NCBI RefSeq assembly: GCF_029210365.1
Contig: NZ_JARGES010000043.1
Span: 1 to 64,000 of the forward strand
From: Mesorhizobium sp. YIM 152430
GTDB taxonomy: Bacteria; Pseudomonadota; Alphaproteobacteria; Rhizobiales; Rhizobiaceae
Length of the DNA: 64,000 bases
Reading direction: 5' to 3'
The position numbers were made by a program, and so were the translations under genes. Shown piece by piece: positions 25,029-34,115 of this stretch (position 1 is the first letter of the stretch; the number at the start of each line of letters is the position of its first letter). The notes below the pieces were generated by a model. That model saw only the letters and a list, made by a program, of their open reading frames with translations. It did not search any database and was not told the DNA's origin.

Positions 25029-25550
25029 ATGGCGATGACACGCAAGCAGGAAGAGCGCGCGCTCGACAAGGACGAGCGCGAATTGGTGGCGAAGTCGCAC
25101 CATCCCGCCTTGCAGGATCTCGACGATAAGGAATTGTCCTCGCTGGTCAAGCTGTTGCGCGAACGGCGCGACAAGGCGGGCGGCGAGGTGCAGCGCCGGC
25201 GGCGCGAGATGCGCGGCAAGGCGGCGCCCAAGGGGGCCGAGCCGGCCGCGTCCGCATCCGGCAACAAGGCCAAGCTCGAAGTCCTCGCAACGGCGATGCG
25301 CCGCCTGAATTCCGAAGCGGCCCGGCGCGAGCGCATGGCGTCGCAGGTCTCGCAGGCGGAACTGTCGCAAAAGGCGCTGAAGCTGAAGCAGAAGGCCGAT
25401 GGCGACGACGCGCCTGCCAACACTCGTCACGCCCACAAGGGAATGCGCAAGACCGCGTCAGATCGCCGCCAGAACCTGGTGCGGCCGATGGAGCTTGGCC
25501 GCCAGCGCAAGGCCGGGGCCGTGGCGCAGGCCAAACGCGACGCGAAGTAA
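25029..25550 (+). CDS. Conserved hypothetical, charged helical protein
   Basis: This 173-residue protein is highly charged, rich in Lys, Arg, Glu and Ala, and probably mostly helical. It opens with TRKQEERALDKDERELVAKS, has a middle HPALQDLDDKELSSL block and a basic C-terminus. I recall similar proteins in Rhizobiales but know no function. GGGGAGATG precedes the ATG; a strong terminator follows. Confidence 0.75.
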   Translation: MAMTRKQEERALDKDERELVAKSHHPALQDLDDKELSSLVKLLRERRDKAGGEVQRRRREMRGKAAPKGAEPAASASGNKAKLEVLATAMRRLNSEAARRERMASQVSQAELSQKALKLKQKADGDDAPANTRHAHKGMRKTASDRRQNLVRPMELGRQRKAGAVAQAKRDAK

Positions 25551-25563
25551 AATCCCGGACACG

Positions 25564-25591
25564 AAAAAGGGCGCCGCGCGGCGCCCTTTTT
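25564..25591. terminator. Bidirectional terminator between convergent genes
   Basis: The stem GGGCGCC (25569-25575) with GGCGCCC (25580-25586) is flanked by five A on the left and five T on the right, so it can terminate transcription on both strands: the charged protein gene on plus and trcR on minus. Confidence 0.92.
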
Positions 25592-25611
25592 GCATTCGAT
25601 CGTCAACATGC

Positions 25612-26307
25612 TCAATAACGGTTGTCGTCCTCGTCTTCGTCCGGCTGGGTCGACTTCAGCGACGACAGCTTGGCGAAGACGGCATCGGCGTCGAGTTCCT
25701 GCTCGTCGCGATCCTCGCCCACCTCGAGAGACTCCGTCTCGCGCGCCGGAAGCAGCGTGCCGCCGACGGGCTCGGCCGCCGGCTGGCCGCGCGAGGCTTT
25801 CTGGACTTCGAGGTCGAGATCGATCTGCGAGCACAGGCCCAGCGTCACCGGGTCCATCGGCACGAGGTTGGCCGCGTTCCAGTGCTTGCGCTCGCGAATC
25901 TGCTCGATGGTCGACTTCGTCGTGCCGACGAGGCGCGAAATCTGCGCGTCTTTCAGTTCGGGATGGTTGCGCACCAGCCACAAAATCGCATTCGGCCGGT
26001 CCTGGCGCTTGGAGACGGGCGTGTAGCGCGGCGTACGGCGCTTGGTTTCAGGCACCCGGACCTTGGGTTCGGACAGCTTGAGGCGATGGTTCGAATCCGC
26101 CTCGCCCCTGGCAATCTCTTCGCGCGAGAGTTGGCCGGTCATGACCGGGTCGAGACCCTTGATGCCCTGCGCGGCCTCGCCATCGGCGATAGCCTTCACT
26201 TCGAGCGGATGCAGCGTGCAGAAATGCGCGATCTGATCGAAGGACAAAGCGGTGTTGTCGACCAGCCAGACGGCCGTGGCCTTGGGCATGAGAAGCGTGT
26301 TGGCCAT
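25612..26307 (-). CDS. trcR: Cell-cycle transcriptional regulator TrcR (DUF1013)
   Basis: This 231-residue protein matches the DUF1013 family, conserved in Alphaproteobacteria and named TrcR after a cell-cycle regulator. The N-terminal half contains MPKATAVWLVDNTALSFDQI and KVRVPETKRRTPRYTPVSKR; a helix-turn-helix-like segment LKDAQISRLVGTTKSTIEQI follows, then an acidic tail. Family knowledge links it to transcription control in the CtrA-related network. Confidence 0.9.
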   Translation of the reverse strand: MANTLLMPKATAVWLVDNTALSFDQIAHFCTLHPLEVKAIADGEAAQGIKGLDPVMTGQLSREEIARGEADSNHRLKLSEPKVRVPETKRRTPRYTPVSKRQDRPNAILWLVRNHPELKDAQISRLVGTTKSTIEQIRERKHWNAANLVPMDPVTLGLCSQIDLDLEVQKASRGQPAAEPVGGTLLPARETESLEVGEDRDEQELDADAVFAKLSSLKSTQPDEDEDDNRY

Positions 26308-26493
26308 GAATTAAATCCTTCCTGTTCGCCCGCGGTCCCTGCCGCGGGCGGTGGGCAGAGCCACCGATATTGGGAAAATCAACATGCCATATAACGAGAT
26401 TTGGACCGTCTCGCAACAATCCTCGAACGCGGATGAAGCACGGCCGATCGGAGGTCGCGTGGGCGGCGCCGGTGCTGGCCGCCGCCGCTCACG

Positions 26494-26518
26494 CCTCAAA
26501 AGCCGCCTCAGGCGGCGG
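26494..26518 (-). terminator. Terminator overlapping the L,D-transpeptidase stop codon
   Basis: On the minus strand GCCGCC-TGA-GGCGGC forms a stem that includes the stop codon of the transpeptidase gene in its loop and is followed by TTTTGAG. Confidence 0.7.
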
Positions 26519-27236
26519 CGATCTCCATGCCGCCATCGTGCATGACGACGATCGGACTGCCATCGCGAACCTTGTCGTGGAGATGGATCACATCCTGGTT
26601 CAACAGGCGTATGCAGCCCGACGAGATCGAGTTGCCGATCGACCAGGGTTGGTGTGTACCATGGACGCGGTAAAGCGTATCGCGGCCGTTTTCGTGGATG
26701 TAGAGCGCGCGCGCACCGAGCGGATTGGTCGCGGACGGCGCCATGCCGCCATTGGCGATGCTGTACGGTTCCAGCTCCGGCTGGCGGGCGACCATGGAAT
26801 CCGGCGGCGTCCAGCGCGGCCATTTGCGCTTGTAGGCGACGATGGCGCGGCCCTGCCAGGCGAATCCGTCGCGGCCGACGCCGATGCCGTAGCGTGTGGC
26901 CCGCCCGCCGGAGCCGACATGGTAGAGATACCGGGCGGCCGTATCGACGACGAGCGTGCCCGGCCGCTCCTCGGTGTCGTAATCGACCTCGGCCCGCCAC
27001 CATTGCGGATCGACCTGATCGACGTCGACGGCGGGAACGGAGAATGGCTCCTCGGGGAGCGCATCGTACATAAGCGGCCGGATGCGCGGCGCGGGTTCGG
27101 GCGCAGGCGCCGGCGGGGCGACCTGCGGCTGGGGCGAGGAGACACACCCCGAAAGTACGAGCGAGCCGGCGCCCAGCATGAAAAAGCGGCGGCCGACGCG
27201 CCCGGCAATGCCGGGGCCGGGTGAAATGATGGTCAT
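26508..27236 (-). CDS. L,D-transpeptidase (YkuD) with Tat-like lipoprotein signal
   Basis: The 242-residue enzyme cross-links peptidoglycan or attaches proteins to it. The catalytic YkuD motif is present: His192 in HGTHQPWS and Cys208 in SSGCIRLLNQD. The N-terminus has twin arginines at 16-17 (GRRFFMLGAG) and a lipobox LSGC ending at Cys31, so export through Tat as a lipoprotein is likely. The ATG at 27236 is chosen because the signal begins there and GAGGCAA precedes it. Confidence 0.92.
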   Translation of the reverse strand: MTIISPGPGIAGRVGRRFFMLGAGSLVLSGCVSSPQPQVAPPAPAPEPAPRIRPLMYDALPEEPFSVPAVDVDQVDPQWWRAEVDYDTEERPGTLVVDTAARYLYHVGSGGRATRYGIGVGRDGFAWQGRAIVAYKRKWPRWTPPDSMVARQPELEPYSIANGGMAPSATNPLGARALYIHENGRDTLYRVHGTHQPWSIGNSISSGCIRLLNQDVIHLHDKVRDGSPIVVMHDGGMEIAAA

Positions 27237-27304
27237 GATTGCCTCGAAGACTGAAGTGAGCGGTAAATCATGCGCCCGTGGCAGGGCGCGCGCGATGATC
27301 GGGC

Positions 27305-27622
27305 TCAAACCTTCGGGGGGCGTTCGATGCCCCAAGGTCGCAGGGACAGATCGAGGCTGTGTTCGATGCTCGCGCGGTCCGCGCCGCTATCATCGGCAGG
27401 AAGGGTCGCGTCCGCTTCGACGATGGCGCACATCGCATGGCAGGCGGCGGCGATGCCGTCCTGCGCGATCGCATCGGGGGCGGTCACCTGCGTGGCTTTC
27501 GCGCCCGCGGTCAGATGGCGACAAGTTTCGCTTCCGGCGCCCGGCCAGCCTCCAGCCTGCGCCGGCGCGGTGAAGGCGAGGCAGAAGGCGAGAATGAGGA
27601 ACAGGGGCCGAAGGCAGGTCAT
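27305..27622 (-). CDS. Predicted secreted hypothetical protein
   Basis: The 105-residue frame starts with a good signal peptide (TCLRPLFLILAFCLAFTAPA, cleavage after AQA) and then has four cysteines (ETCRH, AACHAMCAI) that could form disulphides. No family is recognised and no clear Shine-Dalgarno is seen. It is divergent from the DUF6481 gene. Confidence 0.5.
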   Translation of the reverse strand: MTCLRPLFLILAFCLAFTAPAQAGGWPGAGSETCRHLTAGAKATQVTAPDAIAQDGIAAACHAMCAIVEADATLPADDSGADRASIEHSLDLSLRPWGIERPPKV

Positions 27623-27784
27623 GCCGTGTCGGGTAGAGGCACAAAGTGGCGAGAATGGTTCGGCATCGAATTGGATACGCTCCGCCCATGACGCTTTTGT
27701 TGACGCCGCCGCGCGGATGCCGGCTGGAAGTCGGCGCGGATATTCTCTAAAGGGAGCCCTCCCTCTCGCAGAAGAAAGCCGATT

Positions 27785-28162
27785 TTGTCGATCTCCAAGC
27801 ACCAGAATTTCCAGGACCGCCGCGCTGCGGCCGACGCCGCCAAGAAAGAGCTTCTCGAAAAGTTCAAGGCGCGTCCAGCACTCGATTCGCCCGAAATGCG
27901 CGCCAAGCAGGCCGAGCGCGCACGCATCGCCGCCGAACGCGAAAAGCGCGCGGCCGAACGCGAGCAGGCAAGGCGCGCAAAGGCCGAGCGCCTCAAGCGC
28001 GAGGAAGAAGAACGCAAGGCCGCTGCCGAACTGGCCGCGAATGCCGATCGCCTTGCCAAGGAAGAAGCAGACAAGGCCCGTATCGAGCAGGTCATGCAAT
28101 ATGAAGCGGAGCGCAAGGCCGCGCGCGACGCCCGCTATGCAGCGCGCAAGGCGCGCAAGTAA
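27785..28162 (+). CDS. DUF6481-like highly charged helical protein
   Basis: The 125-residue protein is almost one long charged helix, with repeated Ala/Glu/Arg/Lys units from residue 15 on and a conserved-looking start SKHQNFQDRRAAADAAKKEL. I place it in the DUF6481 family from memory. The only fitting start is TTG at 27785. Function is unknown; a coiled-coil or nucleic-acid-binding role is possible. Confidence 0.7.
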   Translation: MSISKHQNFQDRRAAADAAKKELLEKFKARPALDSPEMRAKQAERARIAAEREKRAAEREQARRAKAERLKREEEERKAAAELAANADRLAKEEADKARIEQVMQYEAERKAARDARYAARKARK

Positions 28163-28241
28163 GCTGAAGCGGCTCCCGGCGAGCGGGCCGCGCCCGCCGA
28201 CATTGCGATTTTCCCATCCCGCTCACGCCGCGTCGAGCGGG

Positions 28242-28541
28242 TTGAAAATCCGCGCGCTGTCGGATGCGGATTGCCAAAGCTGCGGCGCGTGCTGCGCCTA
28301 TTCGTCGGCTTGGCCGCGTTTTTCGACGGAGGACGAGGCGGCTCTTGCGCTCATTCCGCAATCGCTTGTCTCGGCCGACCTCACCGGCATGGCCTGCGAC
28401 GGATCGCGTTGCGCGGCGCTGCGCGGCGAAGTCGGACATGCGACCGCCTGTTCCGTCTACGCGATCCGTCCGGTGGTCTGCCGCGAATGCGCGCCCGGCG
28501 GGGACGATTGCCTGATGGCGCGACGCGCCTATGGGCTCTGA
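28242..28541 (+). CDS. YkgJ-family cysteine-cluster protein
   Basis: The 99-residue protein has CQSCGACC near residue 13, then CDGSRC, ACSVY and CRECAPGGDDC, the zinc or iron-binding cysteine cluster of YkgJ (UPF0153) proteins, and ends MARRAYGL as relatives do. No ATG fits; the TTG at 28242 with GAGCGGG upstream gives the family-like N-terminus. The function of the family is unsettled. Confidence 0.8.
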   Translation: MKIRALSDADCQSCGACCAYSSAWPRFSTEDEAALALIPQSLVSADLTGMACDGSRCAALRGEVGHATACSVYAIRPVVCRECAPGGDDCLMARRAYGL

Positions 28542-28660
28542 CCTGGACCTTCGCTGCCGGAGCTTTTTTCTGAACGCCCTTCACGCACCGGTCAGGCTCG
28601 CTTAACTTCATGTGAAGGCGCGACGGTCTATAGAGCGCTCATGACAGTTCGGAGTGCCGG

Positions 28661-29074
28661 ATGAGAACGGCAACAGCATTTTTCGGAGCCTTGCTGCTCG
28701 TGGCGGCATTGGGGATCGGTTGGTGGTCGCCGATCGAGCGCACCGAGCCGATCGAGGTCAGCGCCATTCGTCCGAGCGCGCCGGAGCCGGCACCGTCCGA
28801 ACCGGAGCCGACCCCCGCAGCGCCGGCCAGCACGGAGCCCGTGCCCGAAGAACCCGTCGAAAACGCCGAGCCCGAATTGCAGGCCGACATCTTCACCACG
28901 ACTGCCAATGTGCGGCTGCGCAGCGGGCCGTCCTCCAATTTCGGCATCGTATGGACCGCACCTGCCGGAACGCGGGTGCGCTCGCTCCAGGTCGACGGCA
29001 ACTGGCATTTCGTCACCACGCCCGACTATGAAGGCTGGATCTACAATCGCTATCTGAGTGCCGAAGCCCGCTAG
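28661..29074 (+). CDS. SH3-domain exported protein
   Basis: This 137-residue protein has an N-terminal membrane or signal segment (residues 5-23), a Pro/Glu-rich linker to about residue 75 and a bacterial SH3 domain at the end (TANVRLRSGPSSNFGIVWTA to GWIYNRYL). Such domains usually bind cell-wall material in the periplasm. Its end faces a BA14K protein gene. Confidence 0.86.
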   Translation: MRTATAFFGALLLVAALGIGWWSPIERTEPIEVSAIRPSAPEPAPSEPEPTPAAPASTEPVPEEPVENAEPELQADIFTTTANVRLRSGPSSNFGIVWTAPAGTRVRSLQVDGNWHFVTTPDYEGWIYNRYLSAEAR

Positions 29075-29089
29075 GCGCGAAAAGGGCGT

Positions 29090-29806
29090 TTACCGGCACT
29101 GTTGGCGCGGCCCGCCGCCATAAGGCTGATAGGTGTTGTCTTCCGGGCGGTAGGAGCGGTAGCGGTCGAAGCAGGATTGGAGATGGCGCGACGTCATCTC
29201 GACATGGCGCCCGCTCGCAGATGCCGGTTCCGCAACGGGGAGGTTTCGAGCGGACGCCTGCACGACCATCGCGCCGCCTTCGCTCTGCGCTGCTTCGGTA
29301 TAGGGCGAAACGCAGATCCTGCTGCCGCCGCTATAGGGCGTGTAGCTGTTCGTCTCGGGCCGATAGGAACGGTAGCGATCGGCGCACCATTGCAGATGCG
29401 CGACCGGCAATCCGGCATCGCGCATCTCATCCGCAGCCGACGGCAGTGCCGATCGGGTAGCGCTCGTCGTTATCTCGTCGATTGCCGGATCCGACTCGGG
29501 CCACGCCATCGGATCGGCGCTTGCCAGGGTGATCTCATTCGGCTCGCCGTCATCGTCGGCGATCATCGCCTCGGGTTCGACCGGAAGCGGCGCGGCTGCA
29601 ATGCGCTCCAGATCCTGATCGTCCTGATCGATCGTCCTCGGCTCGGCGGTCCAGAGATCCGCCACATCCTGGGCCGGGCCGGCTTTCACGGCAACCGGCT
29701 TTGCGGACAACGTATAGGTGGCGAGCACGGCCCCTCCCGCGAACATGCCCAGCGACAGCGTGAATCCTGTGGCGGCGGCGAGAAGGGGTTTCATCGGGTT
29801 CTCCAT
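29090..29806 (-). CDS. BA14K-like protein with two tandem motif copies
   Basis: This 238-residue exported protein has an N-terminal hydrophobic segment and a low-complexity middle. Two copies of the BA14K motif follow: LQWCADRYRSYRPETNSY-TPYSG near residue 140 and LQSCFDRYRSYRPEDNTY-QPYGG near residue 210. BA14K is a Brucella immunoreactive, lectin-like surface protein. Most relatives have one copy, so the duplication is notable. A role at the cell envelope is inferred. Confidence 0.82.
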   Translation of the reverse strand: MENPMKPLLAAATGFTLSLGMFAGGAVLATYTLSAKPVAVKAGPAQDVADLWTAEPRTIDQDDQDLERIAAAPLPVEPEAMIADDDGEPNEITLASADPMAWPESDPAIDEITTSATRSALPSAADEMRDAGLPVAHLQWCADRYRSYRPETNSYTPYSGGSRICVSPYTEAAQSEGGAMVVQASARNLPVAEPASASGRHVEMTSRHLQSCFDRYRSYRPEDNTYQPYGGGPRQQCR

Positions 29807-29932
29807 TTCGTTGACTGAAGGGAGAATGCGAATCGGTATGCCCCGGTTCCCCGATTCGCCGTCCGGAAGGCCGCGGCGCCGCCGCCGCCCATGACGCGGC
29901 GGCGGTGCGAACCGGCATTCATGCGCGTGCGA

Positions 29933-30937
29933 TCAGGCGACGTCGAGCACGATCTTGCCGACATGGTCGCCCTCCTCCATCCGCTCATGGGCGCGCCATG
30001 CGTCCTTCAGCGGGAAGATCATGTCCATCACCGGCGCGATCTCGCGCGAGGCCAGAAGCGGCCAGATGCGCGCCTCCAGTTCGGATGCGATCTTCGCCTT
30101 GAACTCGGTGGTGCGCGGGCGCAGCGTCGAGCCGGTATGGGTCAGCCGCTTGACCATCAGCTTGGAATAGTTCGCCTCGCCCGTGGCGCCGCTCATCGTC
30201 GCGATCTGGACGATCCGCCCGTCGATGGCGGCGGCGTCGTAATTGCGGCCGACATAGGAGCCGCCGACCATGTCGAGGATGACCTCGACGCCCTTGCCGC
30301 CGGTCGTCTCCTTCACCGCCGCGACGAAATCCTCCTCGCGGTAATTGATCGCCCGCACCGCACCGAGCGCCTCGCAAGCCTCGCATTTCTCCTTCGAACC
30401 GGCCGTGACGACGACCTTCGCGCCGAGCTTCGTCGCGATCTGGATCGCCGTCGTGCCGATGCCCGACGAGCCGCCATGGACGAGCAGCGTCTCGCCCGGC
30501 TGCAATCCGCCGCGCTGGAAGACATTGTGCCAGACGGTGAAGAAGGTTTCCGGGATCGCGGCGGCCTCGGTGAAGGTATAGCCATGCGGGATCGGCAGCG
30601 CGTTGGTCTCGTGGACGCGGCAATATTCGGCATAGGCGCCGCCCGGCGTCAGCGCCGTGACGGCATCGCCGACGCGCCAGCGCGTGACGCCCGGCCCGAC
30701 GGCGGCGACTTCGCCGGCGGCTTCCAGTCCCGGCAGGTCGGAGGCATCGGGCGGCGGCGGGTAGGCGCCCTTGCGCTGCTGGATGTCCGGCCGGTTGACG
30801 CCCGCCGCCCTGACGCGGATCAGGATCTCGCCCGCGCGCAATTGGGGCAGGCCGCGCCGCTCAGGTTTCAGGACGAGCGGTCCTCCGTGCTCGGTGATCG
30901 CGATCGCGGTCATCTTTTCCGGCAGGCTCTGGCTCAT
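29933..30937 (-). CDS. NAD(P)H-quinone oxidoreductase, PIG3/Qor type
   Basis: This 334-residue zinc-independent medium-chain dehydrogenase has a GroES-like N-terminal domain (VRAAGVNRPDIQQRKG) and a Rossmann domain with VHGGSSGIGTTAIQ. The close match to PIG3-like quinone oxidoreductases suggests NADPH-dependent reduction of quinones or activated alkenes. GAAGGAG precedes the ATG. It diverges from the DUF1192 gene. Confidence 0.9.
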   Translation of the reverse strand: MSQSLPEKMTAIAITEHGGPLVLKPERRGLPQLRAGEILIRVRAAGVNRPDIQQRKGAYPPPPDASDLPGLEAAGEVAAVGPGVTRWRVGDAVTALTPGGAYAEYCRVHETNALPIPHGYTFTEAAAIPETFFTVWHNVFQRGGLQPGETLLVHGGSSGIGTTAIQIATKLGAKVVVTAGSKEKCEACEALGAVRAINYREEDFVAAVKETTGGKGVEVILDMVGGSYVGRNYDAAAIDGRIVQIATMSGATGEANYSKLMVKRLTHTGSTLRPRTTEFKAKIASELEARIWPLLASREIAPVMDMIFPLKDAWRAHERMEEGDHVGKIVLDVA

Positions 30938-31019
30938 CTGTCGCTCCTTCGGGGGATTTGATCGGCAAGGTCTCCTTATGTAGGTTTAGCCGGTTGCGAT
31001 CAAACCGGAGAAATGCGCC

Positions 31020-31214
31020 ATGGCCATTTTCGACGACGAACCGATCCGAAAGACGCCGATTCACGAAATCGGACAGGATCTGTCGCTGCTGTCGGTCGGT
31101 GAACTGGGCGACAGGATCGAGGCGCTGAAGGCGGAGATCGCCCGCCTCGAAGCCGACATGGCGGGCAAGAGTTCCACGCGCTCGGCCGCCGAGGCGCTCT
31201 TCAAGCGGACATGA
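31020..31214 (+). CDS. DUF1192 small protein
   Basis: The 64-residue protein begins MAIFDDEPIRK and contains LSVGELGDRIEALKAEIARL, the DUF1192 signature with a short amphipathic helix. It is conserved in Alphaproteobacteria; no function is known. Confidence 0.88.
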   Translation: MAIFDDEPIRKTPIHEIGQDLSLLSVGELGDRIEALKAEIARLEADMAGKSSTRSAAEALFKRT

Positions 31215-31352
31215 CGGGCGAAGGCGTGCGCGGATATCTCCTGAGGCGACGGTTTTGCCGATGCGGCTGTCGCACCCGCGCCGTCAAAACGACGTAAAGG
31301 GTCTATTGTCCCGGCGCCTCGATGCCGCTTCGAACGCTATGAGATTCGCCTG

Positions 31353-32627
31353 ATGTTCATGTCCTTCCGCCCCGTCCTGTCTCTGCTCTGGGGCACCGCC
31401 TTCCTGCTTGCCGGATCGGGCCTGCATGGCCTCATCCTGCCGTTGCGCGGCCAGGCGGAAGGATTCTCGACGACGGCGCTCGGCCTGCTCGGCACGGCCT
31501 GGGCGGTCGGCTTCGTCGCCGGCTGCTATCTCGCGCCGCGCCTCGTGCGCAAGGTCGGGCATGTGCGCGCCTATGGCGCTTTCGCCGCCTCGGCCTCCAT
31601 CGTCGCGCTGATGACCGGCATCTGGATCAACGAATATGCCTGGATCATCCTGCGCATGTTCACCGGCTTCGCCATGGCCGGCGCCTTCATGGTCATCGAA
31701 AGCTGGCTCAACGAGCGCTCGTCGAACGAGAACCGCGGCACGGTCTTCGGCCTCTACATGATGGTCACCTACGCCTCGATCATGGCCGGCCAGATGGTCG
31801 TCGCCTCGGCCGACATCGGCAACGGCTCGCTGTTCATGATGGCCGGCATCCTGTTCTGCGCCTCGCTGATCCCGACCGCGATCTCCTCCGCCATGGCGCC
31901 GAAGCCCCTGCAAAGCGTCTCGCTCGACCTCAAGGGCCTTTACCGCAACTCGCCGGTCGCCTCCGCCGCCTGCCTCCTCGTCGGCATCGCCAACGGCGCA
32001 TGGGGCACGCTCGGCGCGGTCTATGGCGCGCGGATCGGCATCTCGACCTTCGAGATCGCGCTGATGATGAGCCTCGTGGTGCTGGCCGGCGCGCTGGCGC
32101 AGATGCCGGTCGGGCGGCTCTCCGACCGGATGGACCGGCGCTACGTGCTGGCCGGCGCGGCGGCCGGCTGCGGCGTCATCGCGCTCCTGATCTTCGTCGC
32201 CATGCCGCGCTCGGGCATCGCCGTCCTCGTCATGACGGCGGCCTACGGAATGCTCGCCTATACGCTCTATTCGATCGCCGTCGCGCACGCCAACGACCAT
32301 GCGAGCCCGGAGGATTTCGTCAAGGTGTCGGGGGGGCTGCTGCTGCTCTACGGCTTCGGCACCATGATCGGCCCGATCCTCGGCGCGCCGCTGATGGACT
32401 ATATGCGGCCCGAAAGCCTGTTCCTGGCGACGGCGCTGCCGCATTTCGTGCTGGCCGGCTACACGCTCCTGCGCATCTCGCGCCGCGCGCCGGTGCCGAT
32501 CGAGGATCGCGAGGCATTCAAGACGCTGCCGTCCGAACGCGCCGTCACGCCGCAGGCCGTGCTGCTCGACCCGCGCAGCGACATGGACGACGAGGCCGAC
32601 ACGGCCGAACGCCAGGACGCCGCATGA
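31353..32627 (+). CDS. MFS transporter
   Basis: This 424-residue protein has about 12 membrane segments and major facilitator features such as GLLGTAWAVGFVAGC near the start and GRLSDRMDRRYVL in the loop between segments 8 and 9. The substrate cannot be told; the YfkF/sugar-efflux-like branch is common next to small ArsR regulators. The next gene, an ArsR-type repressor, starts inside its stop codon. Confidence 0.88.
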   Translation: MFMSFRPVLSLLWGTAFLLAGSGLHGLILPLRGQAEGFSTTALGLLGTAWAVGFVAGCYLAPRLVRKVGHVRAYGAFAASASIVALMTGIWINEYAWIILRMFTGFAMAGAFMVIESWLNERSSNENRGTVFGLYMMVTYASIMAGQMVVASADIGNGSLFMMAGILFCASLIPTAISSAMAPKPLQSVSLDLKGLYRNSPVASAACLLVGIANGAWGTLGAVYGARIGISTFEIALMMSLVVLAGALAQMPVGRLSDRMDRRYVLAGAAAGCGVIALLIFVAMPRSGIAVLVMTAAYGMLAYTLYSIAVAHANDHASPEDFVKVSGGLLLLYGFGTMIGPILGAPLMDYMRPESLFLATALPHFVLAGYTLLRISRRAPVPIEDREAFKTLPSERAVTPQAVLLDPRSDMDDEADTAERQDAA

Positions 32628-32887
32628 GCCGCGCCGACGCCTTCGCGGCCATCGCCGACGCCAACCGGCGCCACCTTCTGGAGGAATTGCGGCGCGGCCC
32701 GAAGACCGTCAACGAACTGGCGCAGGGGCTGCCGGTCTCGCGGCCGGCCGTCTCGCAGCATCTGAAGGCGCTGCGCGATGCAGGTCTGGTATCGGTCACC
32801 ACCGAGGGCACGCGCCGCGTCTACCGTGTCGAGGAGGCGGGATTCCTGAAGCTCAATTTGTGGCTGGACCAGTTCTGGCAGGGCTGA
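32624..32887 (+). CDS. ArsR-family winged-helix regulator
   Basis: This 87-residue protein is a compact winged helix: AFAAIADANRRHLLEEL, then PVSRPAVSQHLKALRDAGLV and a wing RRVYRVEE. No metal-binding cysteines are seen, so it senses something other than the classical metals. Its ATG overlaps the transporter stop (ATGA), so it is made together with the exporter and may regulate it. Confidence 0.9.
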   Translation: MSRADAFAAIADANRRHLLEELRRGPKTVNELAQGLPVSRPAVSQHLKALRDAGLVSVTTEGTRRVYRVEEAGFLKLNLWLDQFWQG

Positions 32888-32896
32888 ACGTCCCTG

Positions 32897-32930
32897 AAAA
32901 AACGAAGCCGGCGGCGCTGGCGCCACCGGC
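32897..32930 (-). terminator. Terminator of the minus-strand YdcH gene
   Basis: On the minus strand a stem of GCCGG/CCGGC extended by GGCGC/GCGCC with one mismatch (32907-32930) is followed by TTCGTTTTTT. It can also serve the converging ArsR gene. Confidence 0.75.
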
Positions 32931-32986
32931 AGGTTGCCTTGTCTGACTTTCGCACCGGTTCGCCCGATGCGCCGAGCGAACGCCGC

Positions 32987-33166
32987 TCAGTGTCGGGTCG
33001 GATGCGACCGGAGTTTTTCCATTTCGTCCTTGAGGGCCAGCTTTCGCCGCTTGAGGGTGGCGATTTCGAGCGGATCGGTCGACGGATGCAGCATCGCCTC
33101 GTCGATCCGGCGTTCGATGTCGCCGTGTTTACGCTGGAGTTCCTGCAAGTGGGACGCAAGAGACAT
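32987..33166 (-). CDS. YdcH-family (DUF465) protein, copy A
   Basis: The 59-residue helical-hairpin protein MSLASHLQELQRKHGDIERR ends with IATLKRRKLALKDEMEKL, the DUF465/YdcH pattern. GGGAGAG precedes the ATG at 33166. A second YdcH protein is divergently encoded 226 nt away. Function is unknown. Confidence 0.88.
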   Translation of the reverse strand: MSLASHLQELQRKHGDIERRIDEAMLHPSTDPLEIATLKRRKLALKDEMEKLRSHPTRH

Positions 33167-33294
33167 TCCGGGCTCTCCCTTCCTGGTTCCTCGTTTGCGT
33201 GCCTGCCGTCCGGCTCCCGGCGGGAACCGGATATGACAGCACGATGACAGTCTGCCACCGCTTTCGAAACCTGTCGAACATCTCGTAGTAGCAT

Positions 33295-33322
33295 TTGCTG
33301 ACGATTCGACATGTGCTATGAA
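33295..33322 (+). promoter_or_regulatory. Promoter candidate for YdcH copy B / purEK
   Basis: TTGCTG (33295-33300), a 16-nt spacer and TATGAA (33317-33322) resemble a sigma-70 promoter, about 70 nt before the second YdcH gene. Confidence 0.35.
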
Positions 33323-33392
33323 TCGACGACGAGGACTGTGCGACGCGCGGCCTGCACCCGCGAGCGCCGCTCGCATTCTTTAGACGGTGAAG

Positions 33393-33596
33393 ATGTCGGA
33401 ACAGGATCAGGCGGAGATTCGTCTCGAATTTGCCCGGACCAAGCAGGAACATGCGGATTTCGACGCGGCCATCAACGCCATGATGAAGGTCGGCTGCGAC
33501 CCGCTCCAGATCCAGCGCATGAAGAAGAAGAAGCTCGCCCTCAAGGACAGACTGTCCAAGCTGGAAGACGGCATCATCCCCGACATCATCGCCTGA
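33393..33596 (+). CDS. YdcH-family (DUF465) protein, copy B
   Basis: The 67-residue protein has EHADFDAAINAMMK and IQRMKKKKLALKDRLSKLED, the YdcH pattern, longer and more acidic than copy A. A GTG two codons upstream (33387) is an alternative start. It lies 21 nt before purE and is probably cotranscribed, an arrangement common in Rhizobiales. Confidence 0.86.
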   Translation: MSEQDQAEIRLEFARTKQEHADFDAAINAMMKVGCDPLQIQRMKKKKLALKDRLSKLEDGIIPDIIA

Positions 33597-33617
33597 CAGG
33601 CCGGACGGAGCATCGCC

Positions 33618-34111
<494 letters not shown>

Positions 34112-34115
<4 letters not shown>

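Noticed and set aside
27270-28541. A 423-codon plus-strand frame
   Set aside because: Only its last 99 codons match a family (YkgJ); the rest overlaps the DUF6481 gene and non-coding sequence.
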